Of a stretch of 64,000 nt of DNA, positions 1 through 8,854 are shown piece after piece; within the stretch, counting starts at the first letter, position 1; every line of letters begins with the position of its first letter. Origin of the DNA: JBDHHQ01 sp039586035 (GTDB lineage: Bacteria > Gemmatimonadota > Gemmatimonadetes > Longimicrobiales > Gaopeijiaceae); the NCBI GenBank assembly GCA_039586035.1, contig JBDHLD010000017.1, forward strand, positions 29,138-93,137, read 5' to 3'. The position numbers and the translations under genes were made by a program. The notes beneath the pieces were generated by a model. The model did not search any database. It worked only from the letters and a program-made list of their open reading frames with translations, and was not told where the DNA came from.

Positions 1-794
1 CGGATCTCGGAACCCTCGAGCAGGGCTCGCAGGCGACGGGCCGTCGCGGCCTGTCCGGGATGCGGCCGTGCCTCGTGCACCTCGTCCCGGAAGGGCTCCG
101 GCGTCCCGCGCAACCCCTCGAGGCTCATGGCGCCGGCCACCTCGGCGGCCTCGAGCGCGCGCTCAGCGGCGAGCAGAGCCAGGATGCCCAGACCGGTGGT
201 GGCCTGCGTGCCGTTGATGAGGGCAAGGCCCTCCTTTTCCACCAGGTCCAGGGGCGGCAGCCCATGGGCGGCCAGCGCCGTGCCCGTGTCGCGAGGGCCC
301 TCTTCGGTGATCACCCGACCCTCACCCGTCAGCGCCAGCGCCACGTGCGCCAGGGGAGCCAGGTCGCCGCTCGCACCCACCGATCCGACCGTGGGGACCA
401 GAGGATGGATGCCGAGGTTCAGGAACTGGAGGAGCCGGTCCACCACCACGGGCCGGCAGCCGGACCTGCCCCGGGCCAGGGCGTTGGCCCGCAGCGTCAT
501 GAGCGCCCGGACCTGGGGCACCGTCATCGGTGCTCCCACGCCCGAGGCGTGGCTTCGCACCAGGTTCTGCTGCAGCTGTCGCTGCTCTTCCGGGGCGATC
601 AGCACGTCGGCGAGGCGGCCGAAGCCGGTCGTCACGCCGTAGATCCGCTCGCCTGACTCGAGGAGCTCCTCGATGAACGCCCGCGACCTGCCGACGGCGG
701 TCCGAGCGTCCTTCGTGAGGACCACTTCGGCGCCGTCGGACGCGACGCGTGCCAGGTCCTCCAGCGTCAGGGAATGGCCGTCGATCTCTATCAT
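1..794 (-). CDS. hutH: Histidine ammonia-lyase, 3'-truncated by the window edge
   Basis: This gene would deaminate L-histidine to urocanate, the first step of cytoplasmic histidine breakdown. Reading down from an ATG at 794, 264 residues are visible and the frame is still open at base 1, so roughly half of the usual ~500-residue enzyme lies outside. The MIO-cofactor triad Ala-Ser-Gly is at residues 141-143 in the context SVGASGDLAPL, the active-site Tyr is in YGVTTGFG near residue 52, and ALINGTQ and RPHPGQ are typical HAL blocks. The ATG overlaps the stop of the upstream cyclase-family gene by four bases (ATGA), implying translational coupling. Phenylalanine or tyrosine ammonia-lyases share the fold, but spacing and motifs fit HutH best. 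No other hut gene is visible. Confidence 0.93.
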   Translation of the reverse strand, partial: MIEIDGHSLTLEDLARVASDGAEVVLTKDARTAVGRSRAFIEELLESGERIYGVTTGFGRLADVLIAPEEQRQLQQNLVRSHASGVGAPMTVPQVRALMTLRANALARGRSGCRPVVVDRLLQFLNLGIHPLVPTVGSVGASGDLAPLAHVALALTGEGRVITEEGPRDTGTALAAHGLPPLDLVEKEGLALINGTQATTGLGILALLAAERALEAAEVAGAMSLEGLRGTPEPFRDEVHEARPHPGQAATARRLRALLEGSEI

Positions 795-1600
795 GAAGGG
801 ACGAAGCCCACGATCCTGAGCGGCCCTCCGCTACCGCCGGCGATCTTCATGGGCAGCGCCACGACGTACCCCCCCGTCTCCGGCATGCCGCCGAGATTCG
901 CGACGTTCTCGAAGCCCGGAATGTCCTGCGCGTACAGGATGCGGTGGGTCTCGAAGAGGGTCGACTGGCCGTAGTCGATGGAGGGCGTGTCGATGCCCAG
1001 CGCGCCGATGCTCCGGTTGTCCACGAGCCATTGGGCGGCCTCGGGGGCCAGGCCGGGAAAGTGAAGCTCGGCGACCGCTTCCGCGCCTCGGCGCGCGGTT
1101 CCGAGATAGGCGGCGGCGTCGGGCCAGCGATCTCCCCAGCCCGTACGGATCAGGAGGATCACGCCGTCCGCCAGGGGCCCGTGTGCAGCTTCCCACTCCT
1201 GAAGGTCCTCGACACCGACCTGATAGTCCGGAGCCGCACGATCCGAAACGTCGACGACCGCGGTCGGGCCGATGAGCCGATCCAGCGGGATCTCGCTGGA
1301 GGCCAGGCGGCCCTCGGCAAAGTGGATGGGCGCGTCCAGGTGGGTGCCCCCATGCTCGGACGTCGTGAAGTTGTTGGACGCGTAGTAGTAGCCGGCTTCG
1401 GTGAGTCCATCTGCGACGACGTCGAGCTGGAATCCGTCGGCGGTGGGCCAGTACAACGTCTCGTCGGAATACGCGTAGCTCAGGTCGATCCAGGTGCCTG
1501 CCCGCCCGTCGAACACGGCGGACCAATCAGGGGCCGGAGCCTCACCCTGGCTGCAGGAAAGGGCGGCGAGCGGCAAAAGCACGGCAACGGGGTGACGCAT
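791..1600 (-). CDS. Cyclase-family (kynurenine formamidase-like) lipoprotein
   Basis: A 269-residue protein of the cyclase/kynurenine-formamidase superfamily (metal-dependent hydrolases acting on amide or lactone-type bonds). The metal-binding signature HGGTHLDAPIHF lies near residues 83-94, followed by a second acidic patch around GIDTPSIDYG. The chosen ATG at 1600 begins MRHPVAVLLPLAALSC, a lipoprotein signal peptide with Cys as the lipidated residue; an upstream in-frame ATG at 1630 would add ten residues that spoil it. The mature protein is therefore probably anchored in the periplasm. It is translationally coupled to hutH. The substrate is unknown; a role in histidine or other amino-acid derivative turnover is only suggested by the neighbour. 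A distant homologue is encoded at 21486-22265. Confidence 0.85.
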   Translation of the reverse strand: MRHPVAVLLPLAALSCSQGEAPAPDWSAVFDGRAGTWIDLSYAYSDETLYWPTADGFQLDVVADGLTEAGYYYASNNFTTSEHGGTHLDAPIHFAEGRLASSEIPLDRLIGPTAVVDVSDRAAPDYQVGVEDLQEWEAAHGPLADGVILLIRTGWGDRWPDAAAYLGTARRGAEAVAELHFPGLAPEAAQWLVDNRSIGALGIDTPSIDYGQSTLFETHRILYAQDIPGFENVANLGGMPETGGYVVALPMKIAGGSGGPLRIVGFVPS

Positions 1601-1965
1601 CACGGGCCTCCGGGAATCCACGGGTGTCACCCACGGCTATGCGCCGCGGCCCGGAACGGCAAGGGGGCGGCGCCCAGGGTGAAGCCAGGGGCGCCGTGCA
1701 GCCGTTCTACGGGCTCGCCCGGGTCCACCACCAAACACCCGGGGCGCGTCGTGGTCGGCCCCGTGGGCGGGAGCGGGCCCGGCGGGTCAGCACCCCGGGG
1801 CCATGGCCGCAGGGCTCCGTGCCGTCGAGCGCCGAGCCAAAAGTAGGCGCCCGCGGCCAGAGCCGCGAGCGCCTACGTCCGGTGCAGCCCCCCGCCGAGT
1901 CGCGTAGCGTGGGCCCTCTCTCCGCGTGCCTACGCTCCGCGACGGTGCGGGCAGCTCGTGTGGTG
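1601..1965. other. Intergenic stretch without a gene
   Basis: No coding frame here shows family similarity or the local codon bias. The stretch holds the terminator of the OmpA-like gene (1843-1876) and presumably the promoter of the cyclase-hutH pair near its left end; I could not identify that promoter by eye. Confidence 0.5.
1843..1876 (-). terminator. Rho-independent terminator of the OmpA-like gene
   Basis: Read on the minus strand, an almost perfect GC-rich hairpin (outer arms GTAGGCGC/GCGCCTAC, inner arms CGCGG/CCGCG) is followed directly by TTTT. It lies about 90 bases after the stop of the OmpA-like gene at 1966, the right place and orientation for an intrinsic terminator. Confidence 0.75.
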
Positions 1966-2658
1966 CTAGAGCTGCGGAGACTGCGCGACCTGTCCTCCCA
2001 GGCCGTCGCTGTTGTAGTCGACGACCAATACGACCCGTCGGTTCTGCCAACCAATGTCGCCCGGCCCGCTGTAGTCGGGACGAACCAGTCGCCGCGGGTC
2101 CTCCCCGTAGCTCACGGCGCGCACCTGGTCAGGTGCGATCTGCCCGTTCGTGACCAGGTAGTCCTTCACCGCCTCGGCCCGGCGCTGCCCCAGCTGCATG
2201 TTGTACTCGGGGCTGCCGGCCGTGTCCGTGAAGCCTTCCACCGTGATCAAGGCCGCGGGATAGTAGTCGTGGACGATGTTGCTCACACGATCGAGCAGCT
2301 GCAGGTACTGTTCCCGGAGCTCGGCCTCGTCGAAGCCGAAGATGATGGGGGTCTTGAGCCGCATGGCCATGTCCATGCGCTCGACCATAACGTCGAAGTC
2401 GGCAGACAGGGCCTGGAAGTCGCGCTCCATGGCAACGACCCGGCCTTCCATGCCGTCGACGCGGCCCTCGAGCCCGGCCACGCGCCCACCGAGGTTCCGG
2501 GAAAGCGCCTCGTCGCCCTCTCTGACCTCCCGTCGCACTTGTGCGATGGTGGTGTCGAAGTCGTCCTGCCCCACGTGCGAGCACGCCACGGCGCCGCCTG
2601 CCACCACGGCCAGTGCCAGGGTCGTGATTCGCTTCAAGCTCCTGCTCTCCCTCCGCAT
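1966..2658 (-). CDS. OmpA-family peptidoglycan-binding lipoprotein
   Basis: A 230-residue outer-membrane lipoprotein. The ATG at 2658 is preceded by GGAGGAGGAG at good spacing and opens a signal peptide ending in the lipobox GGAVAC. Residues ~30-95 form a heptad-like helical stretch (repeated R-V-x-x-x-E/D patterns) likely to be a coiled coil, and the C-terminal ~120 residues are an OmpA domain with the blocks VEGFTDTAGSPEYNMQL, RRAEAVKDYL and NRRVV that bind diaminopimelate in peptidoglycan. Such proteins tether the outer membrane to the wall (Pal-like). The coiled coil between anchor and OmpA domain resembles Lpp/Pal-type spacers. Monocistronic by appearance, with its own promoter (2787-2815) and terminator (1843-1876). 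Confidence 0.88.
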   Translation of the reverse strand: MRRESRSLKRITTLALAVVAGGAVACSHVGQDDFDTTIAQVRREVREGDEALSRNLGGRVAGLEGRVDGMEGRVVAMERDFQALSADFDVMVERMDMAMRLKTPIIFGFDEAELREQYLQLLDRVSNIVHDYYPAALITVEGFTDTAGSPEYNMQLGQRRAEAVKDYLVTNGQIAPDQVRAVSYGEDPRRLVRPDYSGPGDIGWQNRRVVLVVDYNSDGLGGQVAQSPQL

Positions 2659-2786
2659 TCGCGCTCCTCCTCCGTCGTCGGCCCGCGCGCTTCGACACTC
2701 CTCCCCAGGGTCTGGCGTAGCGGGGGGCCCCGGGATCTCCGGGAGTCGGGCGCGCGTGTCCACATCGGACAGGTGTCGGGGGAGGA

Positions 2787-2815
2787 AACATATGTTTATC
2801 CAAGATGGCGTGCAA
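2787..2815 (-). promoter_or_regulatory. Sigma70-type promoter for the OmpA-like gene
   Basis: On the minus strand TTGCAC (2815-2810) and TATGTT (2792-2787) are separated by exactly 17 bases, in an AT-rich pocket of otherwise GC-rich DNA, about 130 bases upstream of the ATG at 2658. The -10 box overlaps a perfect 12-base palindrome, AAACATATGTTT (2786-2797), which could be an operator or may only reflect the AT-rich promoter. Confidence 0.5.
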
Positions 2816-2881
2816 CCCTTTTTTCCGGCAGGCGAGCCGCCGTGAACGCCGACCCCGGCACCTGCTCGGTGGATTGCCGTG

Positions 2882-3772
2882 CTACCAGGATATGTACTTG
2901 TACATGAGCCGGATCAGTCGGTAGGCCTGGTCCATGCTCGCCGCCTCGTACGAGACGGTGTATCCGTCCACTCGCTCGATACCGGGGATAGCCTCGACGA
3001 TGTCTGCGCGAGTGGGCGTGGCGAAGCGGGCTTCGACCCGGATCGGTGGCTCGAGGCGGAACAGGGGCGCTCCGGAAGCTCGGGCCATCGCCTCTCCAGC
3101 AGCCCGCGCCAGGTCCGTCCGCACTCCATCCGGGTGGCGAAGGCGGGCCACCTGAGGCGTGACCGCCACCTTGGTGGCTACGGTCGTCGTCGGGACGAGC
3201 CGGCGGATCTCCTCGGCAAAGGCCGCATCGCCGGCGGCCATCAGGACGGGAACGCCGTGCTCGCCGGCGAAAGCAGCGTTCATGCCGCCTTCGCCCACCT
3301 CGACGTCGTTCAGCCAGAGGCCCTTCACGGCGCCGGAGCCGGTGTGGGCCAGGAAGCCCTCGGGATCACCGGCCCTGGCGTGATAGCCGAGGAAGATCAC
3401 GCCGTCGAAGCTCTCGTCCAGGCCCTGCACCATCCCCAGCGGCTTGATGTTGCCCTGTATGTAGGTCACCCGGGGATCGAGGTCGGTGTGGAGGAGGTTC
3501 TGCATGTCGCCGTGGGAGTCGTTGACCACGACCTCCGCGGCGCCGGCCGAGTAGATCGCGTCGACGACCGCGTTGACCTCGGCGGTCATGAGAGCACGGC
3601 CCAGGGAGTAGTCCTTGCCGCTGGCCCGGGTCATGGCACCGGTGCCGATCCCCCCGATCCCCTCCATGTCCACGGAGATGAAGATGCGGGGCGGTTCTTC
3701 CTGGGCCGCCGCGCCCAGCGCGACCCCCAGGGCGAGAACGAGAGGAGCACACCACCGTAGCGACCTCGACAC
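2882..3772 (-). CDS. M55-family D-aminopeptidase (DppA-like), exported
   Basis: A 296-residue zinc aminopeptidase of the M55/DppA family, which cleaves D-Ala-containing peptides such as those from peptidoglycan turnover. The family metal-ligand blocks are present: SVDMEGIGG near residue 33, NDSHGDM, and LGYHARAG. Unlike cytoplasmic DppA it has an N-terminal Sec signal peptide ending GAAAQ, so it should act in the periplasm. The start is a GTG at 3772, chosen because a near-perfect Shine-Dalgarno (AGGAGGTGATC) ends a few bases upstream. It is divergent from the barrel gene at 4006. No peptide transporter genes lie next to it, unlike the classical dpp operon. Confidence 0.88.
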   Translation of the reverse strand: MSRSLRWCAPLVLALGVALGAAAQEEPPRIFISVDMEGIGGIGTGAMTRASGKDYSLGRALMTAEVNAVVDAIYSAGAAEVVVNDSHGDMQNLLHTDLDPRVTYIQGNIKPLGMVQGLDESFDGVIFLGYHARAGDPEGFLAHTGSGAVKGLWLNDVEVGEGGMNAAFAGEHGVPVLMAAGDAAFAEEIRRLVPTTTVATKVAVTPQVARLRHPDGVRTDLARAAGEAMARASGAPLFRLEPPIRVEARFATPTRADIVEAIPGIERVDGYTVSYEAASMDQAYRLIRLMYKYISW

Positions 3773-4005
3773 TGATCACCTCCTGTTCACCGCGAAAGAG
3801 GGTGCGCACCGGAGCCGATCCCGCTGGGCGGCGTCCTTCCGGCGGGGCCAACTCTAGGGAGCCCCGTCCCACATGGAAAGCCCGGCCAGGCCGCGTCCGT
3901 CACGCCCGGGCCGGGCAGGTCGTTTGTCATTCAGGCCGGCCTGGCCCGCACGGGCTCCCAACAGGCCGACCGTGCACCCGTGCCCCACTCAGGAGGTGCT
4001 TGGCC

Positions 4006-5526
4006 ATGTCGAGGCTCCCTTCCCCGTCCGGTCGTTCGTTCCTGTTCGCTGCCACCACCATTGTCGTAGGGTCACTCGCCGCCCCTGGGGCGGGCGCGGC
4101 CCAACTGATCCCCATCAAGACGGTCCCGGTGGCGGCCGGCAACCAATTCATGATCTTCCCGTCGGACAACCCGGGACTGGGCGGGGTATCCATCGCCCTG
4201 CACGACCGGTCCCTGGACGGCTTCCTCAATCCCGCAAAGGGGGCCCACCTCTCCGGAGGATTCGTCTCCGGATCGCCGGGCTTCTACGACATCTCGGGCG
4301 ACAACGGGGGAGCGCGCACGCTGCCGGTCAGCGCGGCTGGGCGGGGAGACCGGTGGTTCGGCGGCGGGGCTGCCGCGTTTCAGGAGCTGGATGTGGGACG
4401 GTCGGATGACTTTCGCTTCGACCTCGAGGGCTCGCCCCTATCCCGGTCGAGCGCCACCAACCTGTACGTCTCGGGGTTCGGCGGACTGCGAGCGACCGAC
4501 ACGGGGCTTTCGCTCGGCGTGGGTGCCTTCTGGGCCGATCTCGACGGACTGGACGGCGTCAAGCTGCTGTACACGCCGGGCGCTACCATCGATCAGACGG
4601 GCCACATGCTGGACGTACGGGTGGGGCTCTTTCAGGCGTGGGAAGACGGAGGCAGCGGCGAGGCGGTCCTCGTCCACAACCGGTTCGAGATGACCCACCG
4701 GATCGCCCAGCAGTTCTGGTGGGGGGTGCCGGAGCTGGTGGATCCGGTGATGCCTCCCATCGATCCGCTCCCGCGTCCCCAACCCCCGCCACCCCGCGTC
4801 GAGCGCGACGAGACCAATACCTGGGGCGTGCACCTGGGCTATGAGCGCCCAGTCGGAACGGCCGGCTGGCACCTGGGTGGCATCCTCACGGGCAACTGGA
4901 AGTCCCATCCCAAGATCCCCAACTACGACATCATGAACATTCCACGGGATCCGGGGAATTCGTGGGCGTACAATCTCGGGCTCGGCGTCGCCCACACGAG
5001 TGGGCCCACGACCTTCGGTGCGGACGTCATCTACGAACCCATCTGGAGCGACACCTGGGTGGAGGCGGAGACGCCGGTGAGGACGGCCCGAGGCCGGACC
5101 ATCGCGGTGGGCGAACGCACCCTCGAGAACGACTTCCGCTTCGACAACTGGGTGCTCCGCACGGGTGTCGGGAGGCAGGAAGCCCGTTGGGGCGCGCAGC
5201 TCGGTCTCCAGGTCCGATCCTACAGCTATGAGCTGGATCAGATGGATCTCATCGCGGGGACCTTCCGGCAACAGGACGAGAGCTGGCTCGAGTGGACCCC
5301 GACCTGGGCGGTGATGGCCCGCTTCGACGACCTCCGGGTGCAATACGCCGGAAGCCTGAATTCGGGGGCCGGGCGGCCCGGCGCCGGAGTGTCGGACGTC
5401 ACGCTCGCGGGCGCCGAGGGCTTCGACTCGGGCACGACGTTCCTTGCCGCACCGCGCGGACCGCTGAGCCTCCAGGAAGCGAGGGTGGTCACCCACCGGC
5501 TGACGGTGGTGGTCCCACTGGGCTGA
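4006..5526 (+). CDS. Outer-membrane beta-barrel protein of unknown role
   Basis: A 506-residue exported protein starting at an ATG with AGGAGG nine bases upstream. A Sec signal peptide ends in GAGAAQ. The remainder alternates hydrophobic and polar residues in short strands (for example NLYVSGFGG, WGVHLGYERPV, WGAQLGLQVRSYSYEL) and ends in an aromatic/hydrophobic strand HRLTVVVPLG, as expected for an outer-membrane barrel. A proline-rich loop (PLPRPQPPPPRV) lies near residue 260. I do not recognise a named family; it could be a porin-like or long-chain-substrate channel. The gene is flanked by a terminator-like hairpin at 5533-5559. Confidence 0.65.
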   Translation: MSRLPSPSGRSFLFAATTIVVGSLAAPGAGAAQLIPIKTVPVAAGNQFMIFPSDNPGLGGVSIALHDRSLDGFLNPAKGAHLSGGFVSGSPGFYDISGDNGGARTLPVSAAGRGDRWFGGGAAAFQELDVGRSDDFRFDLEGSPLSRSSATNLYVSGFGGLRATDTGLSLGVGAFWADLDGLDGVKLLYTPGATIDQTGHMLDVRVGLFQAWEDGGSGEAVLVHNRFEMTHRIAQQFWWGVPELVDPVMPPIDPLPRPQPPPPRVERDETNTWGVHLGYERPVGTAGWHLGGILTGNWKSHPKIPNYDIMNIPRDPGNSWAYNLGLGVAHTSGPTTFGADVIYEPIWSDTWVEAETPVRTARGRTIAVGERTLENDFRFDNWVLRTGVGRQEARWGAQLGLQVRSYSYELDQMDLIAGTFRQQDESWLEWTPTWAVMARFDDLRVQYAGSLNSGAGRPGAGVSDVTLAGAEGFDSGTTFLAAPRGPLSLQEARVVTHRLTVVVPLG

Positions 5527-5532
5527 CCTTCG

Positions 5533-5559
5533 GGCGGACCTCGTCCCGCGGGGTCCGCC
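5533..5559 (+). terminator. Hairpin after the barrel gene
   Basis: Inverted repeat GGCGGACC/GGTCCGCC with an eleven-base loop, seven bases after the stop codon. Only two T residues follow, so it may end or stabilise the mRNA rather than be a strong intrinsic terminator. Confidence 0.4.
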
Positions 5560-5587
5560 TTGACACTCCGGCCCGGACCGGGCCTAA
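5560..5587 (+). promoter_or_regulatory. Candidate -35 box and palindrome before the transporter fusion gene
   Basis: A perfect TTGACA (5560-5565) is followed by a GC palindrome GGCCCGG-A-CCGGGCC (5570-5584) and then the ATG at 5588. If TTGACA is a true -35 box, a 17-base spacer puts the -10 at CCTAAA (5583-5588), and transcription would begin inside the proposed coding region, favouring a downstream start (see the gene). The palindrome sits where a repressor would block polymerase. There is no good -10, so this is tentative. Confidence 0.3.
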
Positions 5588-8500
5588 ATGGACGAGAGGA
5601 GCCTGTGGCTCCGGTTCTTCTCGCCCCTGCCCGGGTCAGGATTGGCCACCGTAGCGACATCGCCCCCTTCGAACGGGTCGCGCACCCTGCACACGATGAT
5701 GGGGATGTATTTCCTCATCCTCTGTGCCCTGGGCGTGCTGCGCCCGGTCCGCAACGCCCTGGCCCTGGACGGGATCGGCGGCACGAACTTCTATCGGGTG
5801 TACATCGTCAGCGCGGCCGTCGTGGTCGTCGCGCCGCTACTCGATCGCCTGGCCCGAGGGCTGTCCTGGCGCACCCTCGTCCCGGGTGCCGCGCTCGTTT
5901 CCGCAGCGGCCCTCCTCTTTTTCCGCAGCATCTACACCGAAGGCAGTGCGGCGCTGGGGTATGCGTTCTACGGGTTCTACGACGTCGTGTCGGCGGTACT
6001 GGTGACCCTCTTCTTCATCGCCGCCCAACTGTCCTTCGACGCGCGCGAGGCCCGCACGGCCTATCCGATGATCATCGCGGCAGGCTCCGTGGGAGCCACG
6101 CTGGGGGGAGCCGTCACGGGGTTCTTCATCGACAACCTCGGCACCCAGAACCTGCTGCTCGTGTCGGCCACGTTGATCGTGGCCTTCGCCCTGGTGCTCC
6201 CTCTGGGGCTCCCGGTTTCCGAAGGCCAGGCTGAGCCCGTCGGCCTGCGGCGCGCCGACCGACCGATCCACACGGGGGCGTCGGAGCTGCTCCGCGATCC
6301 CCACGTCCGGCTGATCGCGGCGGGCGTGCTGATCATGGTTCTCGTGAAGCAGCTGGTGGATTACCAGTTCAACGCGCTCACGCAGGAGTCTTTCCGGACC
6401 CTGGAGGCGGTGAGCGCGTTTCAAGGCAAGTTCAACGCCGCGACCCAGTGGCTGCCGATCGTGGTCCTGATGGCCCTGCGCCCCGGCATGAAGCGCTGGG
6501 GCGTGGCCCTGGCCATGTTCATGCTCCCCGCCGTCATGCTGGGGGCCAGCGTCGTGTTGGCGGTCACCTGGTCGCTCTGGACGGCCGTCGGCGCGAAGGC
6601 CACGGAAATGACGTTCCGCAACTCGGCGGAACGGTCCGCCCGGGAAGTGCTGTATGTGCCGCTGACGGCCGAGGTGAAGCCACGCGCCAAGGCCTACATC
6701 GATGCCACGCTGGCGGACGGGATCGGCAAGGTCGCTTCGGTGGCGCTCATCGGCGCGGCCCTGACGGTCCTGGACATGCGTCAGATCGCCTTCGTGACGC
6801 CGGTGCTGTGCGTCGTGTGGCTCGGTATGACGCTGGCCCTCCGCCGTGAATACCTGGGGGCGCTGGGCCGATCGATCCGGGGCCGGTACGCCAGCTTCCG
6901 GGGTGTCTTCGCCTCGCTGTCGGACGCGTCGAGCGGGCCGGTGCTCGAGGGCGCGCTCGCGTCGGGAGACACGCTGCAGGCCGCGTTCGCGCTGGACATC
7001 GTGGACGAGAGCTCGCCCGGCGAGATCGGACGGTTCGCGCCTCAGCTCCACGCGCTCGTCGGCCATGAGTCCGCCGACATTCGGGAGCGGGCCCTCCGGG
7101 TCCTGGAGCAGGCGCCGGATGCGGTGGACACCAAGAGGGTCGAGGTCGGGCTGACCGACGCCGAGCCGGCGGTCCGCGAGGCGGCGGTCCGTACCCTCTC
7201 CGCCGCCGACGTTCAGGGACCGGACGCCGCCGTGCGAGACCTGCTCGGATCCCCCGATCCCCAGGTCCGCACCGCTACCCTGGCCTGCTTGGGCAGGGGA
7301 GAGCTCCGCCTGGGCGACGCGTCGCTTGCCCGTTCGCACCTCGAGGCTCGATGGGAGGCGGCGCGTCGCGGCTCGGTGGAGGAGCGCCTGGAGATGGCGT
7401 TGGCCGTGGGCGCGCTCACGGACGACCCGTCCGCCGACGAGTACCTGGCGGCCCTCGTCGAGGACGAGGCGCCTGAGGTGGCCGCTGCCGCCTTGAAGAG
7501 CGCGGGTCTCCTCGGACGGCACCCGTTCTATGGGCAGATGATCGCCGCCCTGGGGGCCACGCCCACGAGGCGGGCGTCGATGGAGTCCCTCCGTCGTCAG
7601 GGGGACAGGGTCGTGCCCCTCCTTTCCCATCACCTGTTGGACCCGTCGGACGACATCCTGGTCCGACAGTCCATCCCAGCAATCCTCTCCCGCATGCCCC
7701 ATCAGGCGGCCGTGGACGCCCTCCTGGAATCCTTCCTCGCGCCCGAGACCGGGCAGCTCCTCGACTTTCGCACCCTGAAGGCGCTGAACCGTCTGCGGTC
7801 GAGCGGCGGGGACCTGGACTTCGACACGGATCTGGTGGTCCGTTCGATCCGGCGCGAGGTCGAGGCCGCCACCCGGTACGAGACGGCCCTGGCCGCGCTT
7901 CAGGCGCTGGACCCGGACCACCGAGGGGTTCGCCTGCTGCGCCGCTCGGTGCGGGAAGCCTGGCACGACCGCCAGGAGGGCGCGTTCCGCTGCCTGGGCC
8001 TGCTGTATGATCCGGACGGGATCTACCGGTGCTACCGGGCCCTGGTGTCCACGGCGGGCGCGACCTTCGCCAATGCGCTGGAGTGGCTCGAAGAGACCGT
8101 CGGCCACGCCCGCTTCGCCGAGCTGGAGCCGGTATTGCGGAGAGAGCCGACGCCGGACGCCGGTGGCGACTCCGTCGCCGATGCCTTCGCCGACCTCTGG
8201 ACGAACAACGACGACAGCCTGGCCTACCTGGCCCTATGGACGGCGGCCGATTTGAAGTTTCCGTGGCTGGCTGAGAGAGTAGAGGAGTTCAAGGGAACGG
8301 ACTCGTGGAGCAGACACTTCCCCCTGGGCGGCGATACGTTCGGGGAGTACGCGCTGACTCTCGTCAAAGCGGGAAGCCGGCCCAGCGGTGAGGGATCGGG
8401 CCATCGGAGGACGACGTTGGATCCACTGGAAAAGGTCTTCCTGCTCCAGAACGTGGACGTGCTCCGCGACGCCAAAGCCTCCCACTTCACCTTGCTCGCG

Positions 8501-8827
8501 TCCATCGCGGAGGAGGTGGTAGCCGAGCCCGGCACGGTGCTCATGGAGGGCGGCACGCCCCCGGAGGCGCTCTACGTGGTCATCGACGGAATCGTGGCCC
8601 TGGAGGCCGTCGACGGTCAGGTCCTGGACGCCGAGGCGGGGCGTCCATTCGGGGTCTGGGCGCTCATCGACCTAGCCCCGAGTCTCGTGACCGCCAAAGT
8701 GAGAGAACCCGCTCGGCTCCTGCGCGTGACACGACCCGACTTCCAGGATCTGTTGGCCGACTACCCGGAGCTCGCCACCGAGCTGCTACAAGGCCTCGCC
8801 CGCAAGGTCCGCGCCCTGGTCCAGTAG
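5588..8827 (+). CDS. Nucleotide-transporter-like membrane domain fused to HEAT-like repeats and a cNMP-binding domain
   Basis: A 1079-residue protein in three parts. Residues ~35-430 are about twelve hydrophobic helices resembling the ATP/ADP (Npt/NTT) translocase branch of the major facilitator superfamily, with an LRPVRNAL motif after the first helix. Residues ~440-900 are alpha-helical repeats of HEAT type (recurring patterns such as VREAAVRTL and VRTATLACLG). The last ~130 residues are a cyclic-nucleotide-binding domain (ALYVVIDGIVAL, PFGVWALID). This architecture is known from scattered bacteria; whether such proteins move nucleotides or only sense them is not established. No clear ribosome site precedes the ATG at 5588; starts at 5642 (TTG) or 5696 (ATG) remain possible. 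A response regulator and kinase follow 27 bases downstream, suggesting a signalling unit. Confidence 0.8.
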   Translation: MDERSLWLRFFSPLPGSGLATVATSPPSNGSRTLHTMMGMYFLILCALGVLRPVRNALALDGIGGTNFYRVYIVSAAVVVVAPLLDRLARGLSWRTLVPGAALVSAAALLFFRSIYTEGSAALGYAFYGFYDVVSAVLVTLFFIAAQLSFDAREARTAYPMIIAAGSVGATLGGAVTGFFIDNLGTQNLLLVSATLIVAFALVLPLGLPVSEGQAEPVGLRRADRPIHTGASELLRDPHVRLIAAGVLIMVLVKQLVDYQFNALTQESFRTLEAVSAFQGKFNAATQWLPIVVLMALRPGMKRWGVALAMFMLPAVMLGASVVLAVTWSLWTAVGAKATEMTFRNSAERSAREVLYVPLTAEVKPRAKAYIDATLADGIGKVASVALIGAALTVLDMRQIAFVTPVLCVVWLGMTLALRREYLGALGRSIRGRYASFRGVFASLSDASSGPVLEGALASGDTLQAAFALDIVDESSPGEIGRFAPQLHALVGHESADIRERALRVLEQAPDAVDTKRVEVGLTDAEPAVREAAVRTLSAADVQGPDAAVRDLLGSPDPQVRTATLACLGRGELRLGDASLARSHLEARWEAARRGSVEERLEMALAVGALTDDPSADEYLAALVEDEAPEVAAAALKSAGLLGRHPFYGQMIAALGATPTRRASMESLRRQGDRVVPLLSHHLLDPSDDILVRQSIPAILSRMPHQAAVDALLESFLAPETGQLLDFRTLKALNRLRSSGGDLDFDTDLVVRSIRREVEAATRYETALAALQALDPDHRGVRLLRRSVREAWHDRQEGAFRCLGLLYDPDGIYRCYRALVSTAGATFANALEWLEETVGHARFAELEPVLRREPTPDAGGDSVADAFADLWTNNDDSLAYLALWTAADLKFPWLAERVEEFKGTDSWSRHFPLGGDTFGEYALTLVKAGSRPSGEGSGHRRTTLDPLEKVFLLQNVDVLRDAKASHFTLLASIAEEVVAEPGTVLMEGGTPPEALYVVIDGIVALEAVDGQVLDAEAGRPFGVWALIDLAPSLVTAKVREPARLLRVTRPDFQDLLADYPELATELLQGLARKVRALVQ

Positions 8828-8854
8828 ATCCCTGCCGGTGAATGGAGACCTGCC

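Noticed and set aside
60..656. Two overlapping + strand frames at the left edge
   Set aside because: They lie opposite hutH, which has unmistakable active-site motifs in the minus-strand frame.
5837..8107. A 756-codon frame on the minus strand
   Set aside because: Antisense to the transporter fusion; an Arg/His/Gly-rich composition typical of frames opposite high-GC genes.
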